DNA from: CAVSWN01 sp046728115
Lineage (GTDB): Bacteria > Acidobacteriota > Vicinamibacteria > Vicinamibacterales > CAVVIG01
Reading direction: 5' to 3'
Assembly: GCA_046728115.1 (NCBI GenBank)
Contig: JBKPDW010000003.1
Coordinates: 1 to 35,747 of the forward strand
Length of the DNA: 35,747 nucleotides
In this document: positions 15,847 through 23,253 of the stretch, one piece after another
Numbering within the stretch: position 1 is the stretch's first letter
Layout of the letters: each line of letters opens with the position of its first letter
The notes under the pieces: model-generated
Told to the model about the DNA's origin: nothing
The model's input: the letters and a program-made list of their open reading frames with translations, nothing else
Databases searched by the model: none
Translations under genes and position numbers: made by a program

Positions 15847-16764
15847 ATGGACGCACAGCGCACAATTCGTCGGCAGATTTCCTGCGTCGGAATCGGTCTC
15901 CACTCTGGCAACAAAGTCAACCTTACGCTGAAGCCCGCTCCGGCCGACTTCGGCATCCGTTTCAGACGAAGCGACCTTGGCAATCACGAGGTGCTGGCGA
16001 GGGTGCAGAACCTCGGCGGCATTCAGCTCGCGACCGGGTTGACGAGCAACGAGGTTGCGGTCGAAACCGTCGAGCATCTCCTGGCCGCGCTGGTCAGCGT
16101 CGGCGTCGATAACCTCATCGTCGAATTGAACTCGCCGGAGGTGCCGATCATGGACGGCAGCGCGGCGCCGTTCATCTATCTGATCCACGAAGCGGGCGTA
16201 AAGCGGCTCCAGACGCCGCGCAAGTACCTGAAGATCATCCGGCCCATTGCCATCTCCCGCGGCGACAAGCGGATTGCGCTGTTCCCGTCGGATCATTTCA
16301 AAGTCACCTACAGCATCAGCTACGACCATCCGTTGCTGCGGCATCAGTCGCGGACGCTGCGCATCACGGAAGAGTCCTTTGCCGAGGAGATCGCGCCGGC
16401 GCGGACGTTCACGTTCCTGAAAGACGTTGAAATGCTGCGCCAGAACGGCCTGGCGCTCGGCGGGTCGCTCGAAAACGCCATTGTGCTGGGCGAAACCGGC
16501 GTGTTGAACAACGCCCTTCGATTCGAGGACGAATTCGTCCGCCACAAGATTCTCGACGCGGTGGGCGATCTGGCCCTCGTGGGCTACCCGGTGATCGGTC
16601 ATCTCGTGGCTCACCGCGCCGGCCACGCGCTGCACACTGAATTTGCAGTGAAGATTCTCGAAGAGACGCAGTCGTGGCGCCTGGTCGAGTCGCCGTTGGA
16701 TATCGCCGCAACGGTGCCGATGGCGCTGCCGGTCAAGGACATCGCCGCCCGACTGGCACAGTAA
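15847..16764 (+). CDS. lpxC: UDP-3-O-acyl-N-acetylglucosamine deacetylase LpxC
   Basis: Zinc amidase that makes the committed step of lipid A synthesis, so the organism has an LPS-type outer membrane. 305 residues, the standard length. The start RQISCVGIGLHSGNKVNLTL is the family hallmark. Zinc ligands are H77 (in VETVEHLLAAL, with catalytic E76), H233 and D237 (HKILDAVGDLALVG). The catalytic His follows in AHRAGHALH. MDGSAAPFIYLI and RARTFTFLKD-like motifs (PARTFTFLKDVEMLRQNGLALGGS) are present. The ATG at 15847 is preceded by GAGGG with short spacing. It is a single gene, converging on the radical SAM gene. Confidence 0.98.
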   Translation: MDAQRTIRRQISCVGIGLHSGNKVNLTLKPAPADFGIRFRRSDLGNHEVLARVQNLGGIQLATGLTSNEVAVETVEHLLAALVSVGVDNLIVELNSPEVPIMDGSAAPFIYLIHEAGVKRLQTPRKYLKIIRPIAISRGDKRIALFPSDHFKVTYSISYDHPLLRHQSRTLRITEESFAEEIAPARTFTFLKDVEMLRQNGLALGGSLENAIVLGETGVLNNALRFEDEFVRHKILDAVGDLALVGYPVIGHLVAHRAGHALHTEFAVKILEETQSWRLVESPLDIAATVPMALPVKDIAARLAQ

Positions 16765-16777
16765 GCGCTTCCAACGA

Positions 16778-16843
16778 CAACCACCGCGATCGCAGAACTC
16801 GCAGAGCACAGGAACTCCGCGTTCTTCGTGGTCGCTGCGGTTG
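16778..16843. repeat. Inverted period-9 array between lpxC and the radical SAM gene
   Basis: The convergent spacer is almost filled by an imperfect inverted repeat. The left arm begins CAACCACCGCGAT and contains the tandem 9-mers TCGCAGAAC (16790-16798) and TCGCAGAGC (16799-16807). The right arm ends GTGGTCGCTGCGGTTG. It probably acts as a bidirectional terminator-like hairpin. Confidence 0.6.
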
Positions 16844-16848
16844 CTTCG

Positions 16849-18210
16849 CTATTTCACGATTAGCGGCTTGCTGGTCGTCTGGCTTCCGCAGCGCTCGAAC
16901 CAGTCCACACCTTCGCAGACCAGATCGAACTTCAGCGCGTATCGGCCTGGACGCTCGGGCGCGGGGATATCGATTCCGACGTCGGCGCGTTCGCCTGCCA
17001 GGACGGTTCGCGGGAGCCAGGCGCGCGCGTAGTCGCGATTGATCAGCGTGCCGTCGGCACTGCACAACTGCGCGCCCAGGCGGACCAGACGGCGGCCGTA
17101 GGTCGCCTGTGCGGGAAACGGGCGCGTCGACAGGTTCTCGATCCGCGTTTTCACGTGCAACGTTCGACCCGGCCGGGCGACGAGCGGCATCCGCTGCAGG
17201 AGGGTGTGGACCCAGATGCGGGCGCTCGGGGTCGCACCCGGAATCGCATTGCCCAGGCCGCTGTCGTCCCATATCTCGTGGCGGATCGCGTCGAAGTCCG
17301 GCGTGCCCGGGAGGAACCTGCGCGAGAACGCCTGCTCGGGATGGTCTGTGATTTCCCAGCACAGTCGATCGACACCGACGTCAACGGCCAGTTGGCGAGC
17401 GCGCGTCATCTCTTCGTCGCTGTCGTTCCACTTGAAAAGGATGTAACGCCAGTTGAGAAAGGGCAGGTCGCGGCCGGCGCGCCGCTTCTCCTCCACCATC
17501 GCGCGCAGATTGGAGATGGCAAGGTCGAACTTGCCCCGCTGGCGGTACTTGACGTAGGCGTCCTGGGACGCGCCATCGATCGAGAACGTGACTTCGTCGA
17601 TGCCCGAGTGCACCAGGCGGCGGGCCTGGTCGGCGTTCAGTGCCAGACCGTTCGTGCTCGTGTAGAGGTAGATGTGCGGAAAGCGGCTCTTGATGTACTC
17701 GCACATCTCGACGGCGCGCTTGTGGAGGAAGGCCTCGCCGTAATTGAAGAAATCGATGCGGACGAGCGAGGCGCCAACCTCGTCGACCACGCGGCGGAAC
17801 AGATCGAAGTCGAGCATGCCGGACTGGCGGGTGCGCGTGATTCCGGTTTCAGGTGCGCAACAGGCCTCGGCGCAGGAAATATTGCACGCCGCCGTACATT
17901 CCACGTACAGCCTGTTCGGAAGCGGACCGGCGTCGAGAGGCCGCACGGTCGGTGCATCGTCCCGCTTGAGCGGCAGCTTGAGCGGACAGTCGGTGCAGAA
18001 GCTGGATCCCCCCGTGTTGAGGTCGGCCCGCAGTTGCGAGACGATCGGTCCCGTCCAGACCTCGTGGACCGTTGCCCTGCGGACGTCGCCCAGGACGCGT
18101 TTGCCGTACGGATCCGCGCAGCCGCACACCATGCGCCCGTCGCACAACATGACGAGCGTGCTCCACGGCCAAGAACATTGAAAACGCGTTGCAAGAAAGT
18201 TCAATGACAT
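16849..18210 (-). CDS. Radical SAM protein with N-terminal SPASM-like and C-terminal Ig-like domains
   Basis: A 453-residue fusion. Residues about 10-80 hold a SPASM-like cysteine set (CSWPW, LCDGRMVCGCADPYG, FCTDC) that normally follows the radical SAM core but here precedes it. The core (about 100-310) has ECTAACNISCAEACC, then FFNYGEAFLHKRAVEM, TSTNGLALN and VTFSIDGASQDAYVKYRQRG, typical of SPASM-type barrels. The cluster motif is CX3CX3C, not the canonical CX3CX2C. Residues about 335-453 are a beta-sandwich ending in PGRYALKFDLVCEGVDWF, like domains attached to polysaccharide enzymes (Wzt-like). The substrate is unknown; a peptide or glycan modification is possible. It is the last gene of the sigma factor-STAS cluster, 68 bases behind it. 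Confidence 0.85.
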   Translation of the reverse strand: MSLNFLATRFQCSWPWSTLVMLCDGRMVCGCADPYGKRVLGDVRRATVHEVWTGPIVSQLRADLNTGGSSFCTDCPLKLPLKRDDAPTVRPLDAGPLPNRLYVECTAACNISCAEACCAPETGITRTRQSGMLDFDLFRRVVDEVGASLVRIDFFNYGEAFLHKRAVEMCEYIKSRFPHIYLYTSTNGLALNADQARRLVHSGIDEVTFSIDGASQDAYVKYRQRGKFDLAISNLRAMVEEKRRAGRDLPFLNWRYILFKWNDSDEEMTRARQLAVDVGVDRLCWEITDHPEQAFSRRFLPGTPDFDAIRHEIWDDSGLGNAIPGATPSARIWVHTLLQRMPLVARPGRTLHVKTRIENLSTRPFPAQATYGRRLVRLGAQLCSADGTLINRDYARAWLPRTVLAGERADVGIDIPAPERPGRYALKFDLVCEGVDWFERCGSQTTSKPLIVK

Positions 18211-18222
18211 CGCAATCAGCGA

Positions 18223-18241
18223 ATTGGCGATTGGCGGGTTG
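18223..18241. repeat. Period-7 array upstream of the radical SAM gene
   Basis: ATTGGCG occurs twice in tandem (18223-18229, 18230-18236), followed by a degenerate GGTTGGGG unit. It lies in the 68-base spacer between the 87-residue protein gene and the radical SAM gene. Confidence 0.55.
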
Positions 18242-18278
18242 GGGAATCAAGTAACCAAGTCATCGATTCGACAACTCT

Positions 18279-18542
18279 TCATTTCGTAATCTTGCGCATG
18301 TACGCCTCCAGCTTGTCGTTTTCGTATCGAACGGTATTGAGAAAGAGACTCTCCGCGAGATAGGTCCGACGCTCCTGGTCGTCCATCTGATCGATCAGGT
18401 GATGAATTTCTTTCACCATGTCGTCGAACGATCGCTGGAGCTCGCGTTTGGCGGTGACCTCTCGATAGAGCGCCTCCATGATGGCGAGCAGGTCGCCATC
18501 CAGCTCTACCGAGACCCCGTTGGTCGTTTTGATGGTGCGCAT
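18279..18542 (-). CDS. Small helical protein of unknown function
   Basis: I do not recognise this 87-residue protein. It begins with a short beta segment (MRTIKTTNGVSVELDGDLL) and continues as charged amphipathic helices (IMEALYREVTAKRELQRSFDDMVKEIHHLIDQMDDQERRTYLAESLFL), suggesting a small coiled-coil or helical-bundle protein. No membrane segment, cysteine or catalytic motif is visible. It starts one base after the stop of the STAS gene (TAA-C-ATG), so it is almost certainly translated with it. Its place behind an ECF sigma factor and a STAS protein suggests a partner or anti-sigma-like adaptor in that pathway; this is inference from position. Confidence 0.8.
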   Translation of the reverse strand: MRTIKTTNGVSVELDGDLLAIMEALYREVTAKRELQRSFDDMVKEIHHLIDQMDDQERRTYLAESLFLNTVRYENDKLEAYMRKITK

Positions 18543-18543
18543 G

Positions 18544-18885
18544 TTACGCCCCGAAGCTCTTGACTGCGCTCGGCTCGTCTGCGTGGATCTCGATGAAATT
18601 CTGTGCGCCGGTCATCGTCAGCATCGTTTCTACGCGCTTCTGCACGCCGGAGAGCTTCAGATGGCCGCCCGCGGTGTGCACCTGCCGGTACAGGTCCATC
18701 AGACAGCCGATGGTGGCGCTGTCGACGTACGTCACCGGCGAGAGGTCGATGAGAATATTCCGCTTCCCGGCCGAAATGAGGCCGCCGACGGCCGAGGAAA
18801 AGTCGGAGAGGATCGGGTACATCAGTCGCGTTTCGCCGACGCGGACCACCGAGACGCCGCCGAGCTGTTCGGTTGTGACATTCAT
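18544..18885 (-). CDS. STAS-domain anti-sigma factor antagonist (SpoIIAA/RsbV-like)
   Basis: A 113-residue single STAS domain, the length of SpoIIAA or RsbV. It begins VTTEQLGGVSVVRVGETRLMY, has the core ILIDLSPVTYVDSATIGCLMDLY, and closes with GGHLKLSGVQKRVETMLTMTG. The Ser in VDSATIG is the usual phosphorylation site for an RsbW/SpoIIAB kinase. Its ATG overlaps the TGA of the sigma factor gene (TGATG), showing translational coupling. No anti-sigma kinase or phosphatase is encoded nearby, so the switch partner must lie elsewhere or be the following 87-residue protein. Confidence 0.93.
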   Translation of the reverse strand: MNVTTEQLGGVSVVRVGETRLMYPILSDFSSAVGGLISAGKRNILIDLSPVTYVDSATIGCLMDLYRQVHTAGGHLKLSGVQKRVETMLTMTGAQNFIEIHADEPSAVKSFGA

Positions 18886-19514
18886 CAGTACGCTCCCGTG
18901 CGCTTGACAACATTTCCTGTCGGTGTGAACTCGTCGCCGCGGAGCTTTCGAATCTGCCTCGCCAGCTCGGTACGGCCGCGATTGATGCGCGACTTGACCG
19001 TCCCTTCCGGCAGCTGGAGCGCGTCCGCGATCTCCTGATACGACAACTCCTGAATATCGCGCATCAGCACTGCGGTTCGCAGTGTGTCGGGCAGCGCGGC
19101 CATGGCCTGCCGCAGCAGCACGACGCGATCTCGCTGTTCGAGCGAGGCGATCGGTCCAGGCTCGCGCGATTCGGGCATCAGCTCGTTGGCGTCGATGTCG
19201 CGGTCGATCGTCTCGCGTTCCTTCCGGACACTGCGATAGTGATCGATGCACAGATTCCGGCTGATGCTGATCAGCCACGTCTGAAAATTCGCGCGCCGAT
19301 CGAATGTGTCGAGCGACTTGAAGATCTTCAGGAAGATGTCCTGGGTGAGATCTTCTGCTTCATCGTGCTTGCCGACGAATTTGTACGCGACGTTGAACAC
19401 TTTGCGCCAGTACTGGCGAACGATGGCCTCCCACGCCTGCTGGTCGCCGTGGAGGCAGCGCTGGATCAGCGCTTCGACAGACTCCGGCGATTCGGTGGAT
19501 GAATCCGAGGCCAT
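18885..19514 (-). CDS. ECF-type sigma-70 family RNA polymerase sigma factor
   Basis: A 209-residue sigma factor with regions 2 and 4 only. Region 2 spans about 15-95: DQQAWEAIVRQYWRKVFNVAYKFVGKHDEAEDLTQDIFLKIFKSL is the core-binding part and FQTWLISISRNLCIDHYRSVRK the -10 recognition helix. Region 4 (about 135-195) has LPDTLRTAVLMRDIQELSYQEIADALQLPEGTVKSRINRGR, with the helix-turn-helix. The ATG at 19514 is preferred over an upstream start that would overlap lysA on the other strand. It resembles the RpoE/SigW group. It heads a cluster with a STAS protein, a small helical protein and a radical SAM protein, and is divergent from lysA with only 28 bases between the starts. Confidence 0.95.
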   Translation of the reverse strand: MASDSSTESPESVEALIQRCLHGDQQAWEAIVRQYWRKVFNVAYKFVGKHDEAEDLTQDIFLKIFKSLDTFDRRANFQTWLISISRNLCIDHYRSVRKERETIDRDIDANELMPESREPGPIASLEQRDRVVLLRQAMAALPDTLRTAVLMRDIQELSYQEIADALQLPEGTVKSRINRGRTELARQIRKLRGDEFTPTGNVVKRTGAY

Positions 19515-19525
19515 CACGGATTGGG

Positions 19526-19531
19526 TAGAAT
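19526..19531 (+). promoter_or_regulatory. Possible -10 box (TAGAAT) in the lysA-sigma factor divergent gap
   Basis: TAGAAT ends 11 bases before the lysA TTG. The gap is only 28 bases, so any promoter for either gene must overlap the other gene's start. Read on the minus strand, the same segment gives TATTCT, a possible -10 for the sigma factor. Confidence 0.3.
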
Positions 19532-19542
19532 AGCGTACCACG

Positions 19543-20802
19543 TTGTCCAGACCGACCGGGTCCTCCGGGTTCTTCCGACAAGCCGACGACCTGTTGTGCG
19601 ATGGCGTCTCGCTTGCGTCCATCGCCGCAGCAGAAGGCACGCCGCTCTACGTGTACAGCGCGGCGGCGCTTCGCGAGCGGTATCGCTCGATAGACCGCGC
19701 GTTTGGTGAATATCCTCACACACTGCACTATGCGCTCAAGGCCAATTCGACGCTCGCGATCGCTCGATTGCTTCGCGATCTCGGCAGCGCCGCGGACGCG
19801 AATTCGATCTGGGAGATCGACGTCGCGCTCAGGGCGGGATTCATCCCGTCGGCGATCGTCTTTACCGGCGTCGGCAAGTCGCCGACTGAGCTCGAATGCG
19901 CCGTCGGTCTCGGTGTGAAGGCCATCAACGTCGAGTCTGCGGGCGAGCTCGCGCGGGTCGAGGCCATTGCGAACCGTTTGGGACGGCAGGCCCGGGTCGC
20001 CGTCCGGGTCAATCCCGACGTCGATGCGAAGAGCCATCCGCATATTTCGACCGGCCTGAGAATCAACAAGTTCGGTATGCCGATGGACGACGCCCGCGAG
20101 CTGCTCGATTCGATGGCCGGACGTGGCGCGTTGCAGCTGGTCGCGGTGCACGTGCACATCGGCTCGCAAATTACGTCGCTCGAGCCGCTCCGCCGCGCGG
20201 CCCATCTCGCCGGGGCCCTGAGCGCGCATCTGATCCAGCGCGGTCACGCACTCGAATACGTCGATCTCGGCGGCGGTCTGGGCGTGTCCTATGACGGCCA
20301 CGACGTACCCTCGGCGGCCGACTACGCCAGCGCGCTGGTCGGCGAAGTGCGTGGAACAGGGCTGCCGATTGTGCTCGAGCCGGGCCGTTCGATTGCCGCC
20401 CCGGCGGGTGTCCTCCTGGCGCGCGTCGTGGACGTGAAGCCGCGCACCGACTCGAGCGACTTCGCCGTCATCGACGCCGGCATGACTGAAATACTGCGAC
20501 CGGCGCTCTACGGCGCGTTCCACCGGATCGAGCCGGTCACGGTGCGGCAGGGTCCCTCCCGCGACTATGAGATCGTTGGTCCCGTCTGCGAGAGCAGCGA
20601 CGTCGTCGGCCGCGATCGCCGGTTGGCACGCCTCGAGGTGGGCGATCTGGTCGCAATCCGCGACACCGGCGCCTACGGCGCCGTGATGGCGTCGAACTAC
20701 AATCGCCGTCCGCTGCCCGCGGAAGTGCTGGTCGACGACGGCGAGTGGCGCGTCATTCGGCGACGACAGACCGTTGACGACATGCTGCGACTGGAGGAAT
20801 AG
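19543..20802 (+). CDS. lysA: Diaminopimelate decarboxylase LysA
   Basis: PLP enzyme converting meso-diaminopimelate to lysine, the last step of lysine synthesis; 419 residues, the usual length. The PLP lysine is in LHYALKANST. The His in VHVHIGSQI and the Gly-rich phosphate loop GGGLGVSYDG are family hallmarks. LEPGRSIAAPAGVLL, GPVCESSDVVGRDR and the late tyrosine motif TGAYGAVMASNYNRRP complete the active site across the dimer. The start is a TTG at 19543; no ATG or GTG is better placed, and the next in-frame options would remove conserved N-terminal sequence. It is divergent from the sigma factor gene and is followed by tmk. Confidence 0.97.
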   Translation: MSRPTGSSGFFRQADDLLCDGVSLASIAAAEGTPLYVYSAAALRERYRSIDRAFGEYPHTLHYALKANSTLAIARLLRDLGSAADANSIWEIDVALRAGFIPSAIVFTGVGKSPTELECAVGLGVKAINVESAGELARVEAIANRLGRQARVAVRVNPDVDAKSHPHISTGLRINKFGMPMDDARELLDSMAGRGALQLVAVHVHIGSQITSLEPLRRAAHLAGALSAHLIQRGHALEYVDLGGGLGVSYDGHDVPSAADYASALVGEVRGTGLPIVLEPGRSIAAPAGVLLARVVDVKPRTDSSDFAVIDAGMTEILRPALYGAFHRIEPVTVRQGPSRDYEIVGPVCESSDVVGRDRRLARLEVGDLVAIRDTGAYGAVMASNYNRRPLPAEVLVDDGEWRVIRRRQTVDDMLRLEE

Positions 20803-20805
20803 AAC

Positions 20806-20826
20806 GGTTCGGGGTTCAAGGTTCGA
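20806..20826 (+). repeat. Period-7 GGTTC array between lysA and tmk
   Basis: GGTTC recurs at 20806, 20813 and 20820, giving three exact 7-base steps (GGTTCGG, GGTTCAA, GGTTCGA). The array fills the short spacer and ends at the GAGGTG that probably serves as the tmk ribosome binding site. Confidence 0.65.
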
Positions 20827-20841
20827 GGTGCTGCGTTGAAT

Positions 20842-21432
20842 ATGTCTGGACGCTTGATCGCCTTCGAAGGTCTGGATCAAAGTGGAAAACAGACGCAGGC
20901 CGAGCTGCTGCGGGATCGGCTCAAGCAGGACGGTCACAAGTCTCGACTCGTGTCGTTTCCCGACTACGGAACGTCGATCGGCGAAGAGATCGCGCGCGCG
21001 CTGCAGGGCGAGCGGGAGTATCGCCCCGATGTCATGCAGCTGCTCTACGTCGCGAATCGCTACGAGCGGAAGCCCGATCTCCTGCGGTGGATCGACGGCG
21101 GACTGATGTTGGTGTGCGATCGGTACACGGCCTCCAGCGTCGCGTACGGCGAGGCACAGGGCCTCGACGGGGCGTGGCTGATCGAGATGCAGAAGTTCCT
21201 GCCCGCTGCGGCGGCCACCATCCTGCTCGACATCGCTCCGGAAACGGCCGCGAGGCGCAAGGCCCTCGACCGCGATCGCTACGAGCGCGATCTCGCGATG
21301 CTCTCGCGCGTGCGCGACAGCTACCGTCGAATGGCGCAGGCCAACGACTGGATCGTCCTCGACGGCGAGCGCTCCAAGGAGGCCATAGCCGAGGACGTCA
21401 TCACCGCAATGCGGTCCACCCTCAGCAGGTGA
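20842..21432 (+). CDS. tmk: dTMP kinase (thymidylate kinase)
   Basis: Phosphorylates dTMP to dTDP for DNA synthesis; about 196 residues. The P-loop is FEGLDQSGKQTQ near the N-terminus, the nucleotide-contact segment is FPDYGTSIGEEI, and CDRYTASSVAYGEAQGL carries the DRY motif. LLDIAPETAARRKALDRDRYERD is the lid region. The P-loop reads GLDQSGKQTQ where many bacterial enzymes have GLDGSGKSTQ, a minor variant. The start is ATG 20842; a TTG two codons upstream (20836) lies closer to the GAGGTG site and is an alternative. It follows lysA by about 40 bases and converges on comF. Confidence 0.95.
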   Translation: MSGRLIAFEGLDQSGKQTQAELLRDRLKQDGHKSRLVSFPDYGTSIGEEIARALQGEREYRPDVMQLLYVANRYERKPDLLRWIDGGLMLVCDRYTASSVAYGEAQGLDGAWLIEMQKFLPAAAATILLDIAPETAARRKALDRDRYERDLAMLSRVRDSYRRMAQANDWIVLDGERSKEAIAEDVITAMRSTLSR

Positions 21433-21434
21433 TG

Positions 21435-21450
21435 TCCGGCCTCAGCCGGA
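21435..21450. terminator. Hairpin at the tmk/comF convergence
   Basis: TCCGGC (21435-21440) and GCCGGA (21445-21450) form a perfect 6-bp stem with the 4-base loop CTCA. It sits exactly between the two convergent stops, the comF stop being in the loop. No T-run follows on either side, so it is only terminator-like. Confidence 0.4.
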
Positions 21451-22134
21451 TCTGCCGACCACCCTCGCCGCTGTCAGAGCGCGAACCTCTCGAACACCCG
21501 CCCCCTTCAGCACTTTCGCGCACGCTTCCAGCGTCGCGCCGGTCGTGCTCACATCGTCGACGAGCACGACAACTGTGTCACACAGTCGCCAGGCGTCCCG
21601 AGTCGCCACGAACGCATCACGGAGATTTCGGTGTCGCTGCGCCGCCGGCAGGCTGGTTTGCGGCGCCGTCGCTCGAATCCGGCGCAGCGCGGCGACCGCG
21701 GGGAGGCCGAGATGGCGCGCCAGGTCGGCGGCCTGGTTGAATCCGCGCTGTCGACGGCGGCTCGGGTGAAGTGGCACGGCGACGACCCAGTGAGCGCCGT
21801 CGAGAACATCGGCACCGCGTTCGCGCATCAGCGCCGCAACGGGTGCAGCCAGCGTTCGGCGGCCTTCGTATTTGATCGCGTGGACGATTGCGCGAAGCGC
21901 GCCATCGTACGCGCCGATTGCGCGGGCGCGATCCACAAAACGCGGCGCCCGACGACAGCGGGGGCAACGTTCGAGCGGCACGCTGATCCCCCGCCAGGTC
22001 GGCAAAGGATCGCCGCAGCGATCGCACAGCGGCGGCGTCAGCGGGAGAATCGATTGCCAGCACTCGTCGCAGACGGGTCCGTTCGTCGCCGCTACGAGGG
22101 AGCGATCGCAGACCGCGCACAGGGGCGCGAGCAC
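21442..22134 (-). CDS. comF: ComF family protein (phosphoribosyltransferase-like competence protein)
   Basis: About 230 residues. The N-terminal zinc region has CAVCD, CDECW, CDRCG and CPRCR pairs, and a phosphoribosyltransferase-like domain follows (YEGRRTLAAPVAALM, VPLHPSRRRQRGFNQA, then VVVLVDDVSTTGATLEACAKVLK, the PRPP-loop motif). ComF assists uptake of single-stranded DNA in transformable bacteria and works with DprA, which is encoded further along in this window. The start is uncertain: GTG 22134 is the first standard start that avoids a long overlap with rsfS, but the leader SAARAALDAVLAVV upstream looks like authentic ComF sequence and may begin at a CTG overlapping the rsfS stop. 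Confidence 0.9.
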   Translation of the reverse strand: MLAPLCAVCDRSLVAATNGPVCDECWQSILPLTPPLCDRCGDPLPTWRGISVPLERCPRCRRAPRFVDRARAIGAYDGALRAIVHAIKYEGRRTLAAPVAALMRERGADVLDGAHWVVAVPLHPSRRRQRGFNQAADLARHLGLPAVAALRRIRATAPQTSLPAAQRHRNLRDAFVATRDAWRLCDTVVVLVDDVSTTGATLEACAKVLKGAGVREVRALTAARVVGRSG

Positions 22135-22175
22135 GACCGCCAGGACGGCGTCGAGCGCCGCGCGCGCCGCCGATG

Positions 22176-22559
22176 TCAGCGCGCGGCGGACACCTCGATG
22201 CGCTCGGCGTTGCCCCAGAGACGCTCCAGGCCGTAGAACAACCGGGTCTCGGGGCTGAAGACGTGGACAACGAAGTCGAAGTAGTCGAGCAGGATCCATT
22301 CGGAGCGGTCGTAACCCTCGATGTGGGCCGGCTTGGCGCCGTCCGCAGCGAGCGCTTCAATCACGGCGTCGGCAATCGCCCGGATCTGCCGCGTGTTGGT
22401 GCCCGATCCGATCACGAAGTAGTCGGTGAAGCCGACGGCCTTGCGCAGGTCGAGCACGACGAGATCCTCGGCCTTCTTGTCTTCGGCCGCCTTGATCGCG
22501 CGATCGATCTGAACGGGAAGCCGCGAGGATCCTTTACGATGCTTGTCCGTTTTTGCCAT
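22176..22559 (-). CDS. rsfS: Ribosome silencing factor RsfS
   Basis: 127 residues, the DUF143/Iojap family. It binds ribosomal protein L14 and blocks subunit joining when nutrients are scarce. The core KAEDLVVLDLRKAVGFTDYFVIGSGTNTRQIRAIADAVIEAL is the family signature, followed by HIEGYDRSEWILLDYFDFVVHVFSPETRLFYGLERLWG. The ATG at 22559 gives the usual N-terminus; the gene overlaps the end of nadD by 26 bases, and the pair nadD-rsfS is a very common arrangement. Upstream open frame is a shadow of nadD. Confidence 0.96.
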   Translation of the reverse strand: MAKTDKHRKGSSRLPVQIDRAIKAAEDKKAEDLVVLDLRKAVGFTDYFVIGSGTNTRQIRAIADAVIEALAADGAKPAHIEGYDRSEWILLDYFDFVVHVFSPETRLFYGLERLWGNAERIEVSAAR

Positions 22560-23253
22560 GCAACCTGCCTGCCGCCGGCGGCGCCGCCGTGTCGTCATGA
22601 CGGCGCCCGGGGACGCTCGGCATATAAAGTCCGTGCTGCTCAATGTATTGCTGCACGATCGGCGGGACAAGACCGTCGATCGACTCGCCCGCTTCGCACC
22701 GCGCCCTGATCGCAGTTGCTGACACATCGGCCGTGATGGCATCGATCAAAAAAATCGATCGCTGACTGTCAGGCGAGGCTGGCCGCCGAACCATGCGAGA
22801 GGCGAGTTGCGGAAGCCGTGCCGGCAGCGCATCCACGGAGAGGCCCGGTCGAGACACGACGGCGAAGTGCGCCGCGTCGAGGATACGGGGGTAGTCGTGC
22901 CACGTCGCGACCTCCGCGAATGCGTCTGCCCCGACAACGAAAAAGAGCTCGGTGGATCGATAGCCGCGCGCGCGAAGTTTCGCCAGCGTGTCCGACGTGT
23001 AGGAGGGAGTGTCGACCTGCAGTTCCAGGTCGGAGGCGTGCCATCCGGGGCGGTCCTTTACGGCCAGGACGACCATGGCATGACGATCCGCCGCTGCAGC
23101 GCCGGGTTCGCGTCGGTGCGGCGGTACGTTGGCGGTCATCACGAACAGCTCCGTCAGGCCCAGCGCATGCTGCGCGGCTTCCCCAACGTCCAGATGTCCA
23201 TAGTGAATGGGATCGAATGTGCCGCCGAGAATACCAATGCGCCTTTCCGTCAT
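22534..23253 (-). CDS. nadD: Nicotinate-nucleotide adenylyltransferase NadD
   Basis: Transfers AMP to nicotinate mononucleotide in NAD synthesis; 239 residues. ILGGTFDPIHYGHL contains the nucleotidyltransferase (T/H)xGH motif, FVMTANVPPHRRE the substrate loop, ELFFVVGADAFAEVATWHDY a conserved central block, and DVSATAIRAR the C-terminal ISATxIR motif. After the usual end at EQHGLYMPS there are about 25 extra residues that overlap the start of rsfS. The ATG at 23253 overlaps the stop of obgE (ATGA). Confidence 0.96.
   Translation of the reverse strand: MTERRIGILGGTFDPIHYGHLDVGEAAQHALGLTELFVMTANVPPHRREPGAAAADRHAMVVLAVKDRPGWHASDLELQVDTPSYTSDTLAKLRARGYRSTELFFVVGADAFAEVATWHDYPRILDAAHFAVVSRPGLSVDALPARLPQLASRMVRRPASPDSQRSIFLIDAITADVSATAIRARCEAGESIDGLVPPIVQQYIEQHGLYMPSVPGRRHDDTAAPPAAGRLHGKNGQAS

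Noticed and set aside
19360..20937. 525-codon open frame antisense to lysA and tmk
   Set aside because: It overlaps two clear genes on the other strand and shows no protein family pattern.
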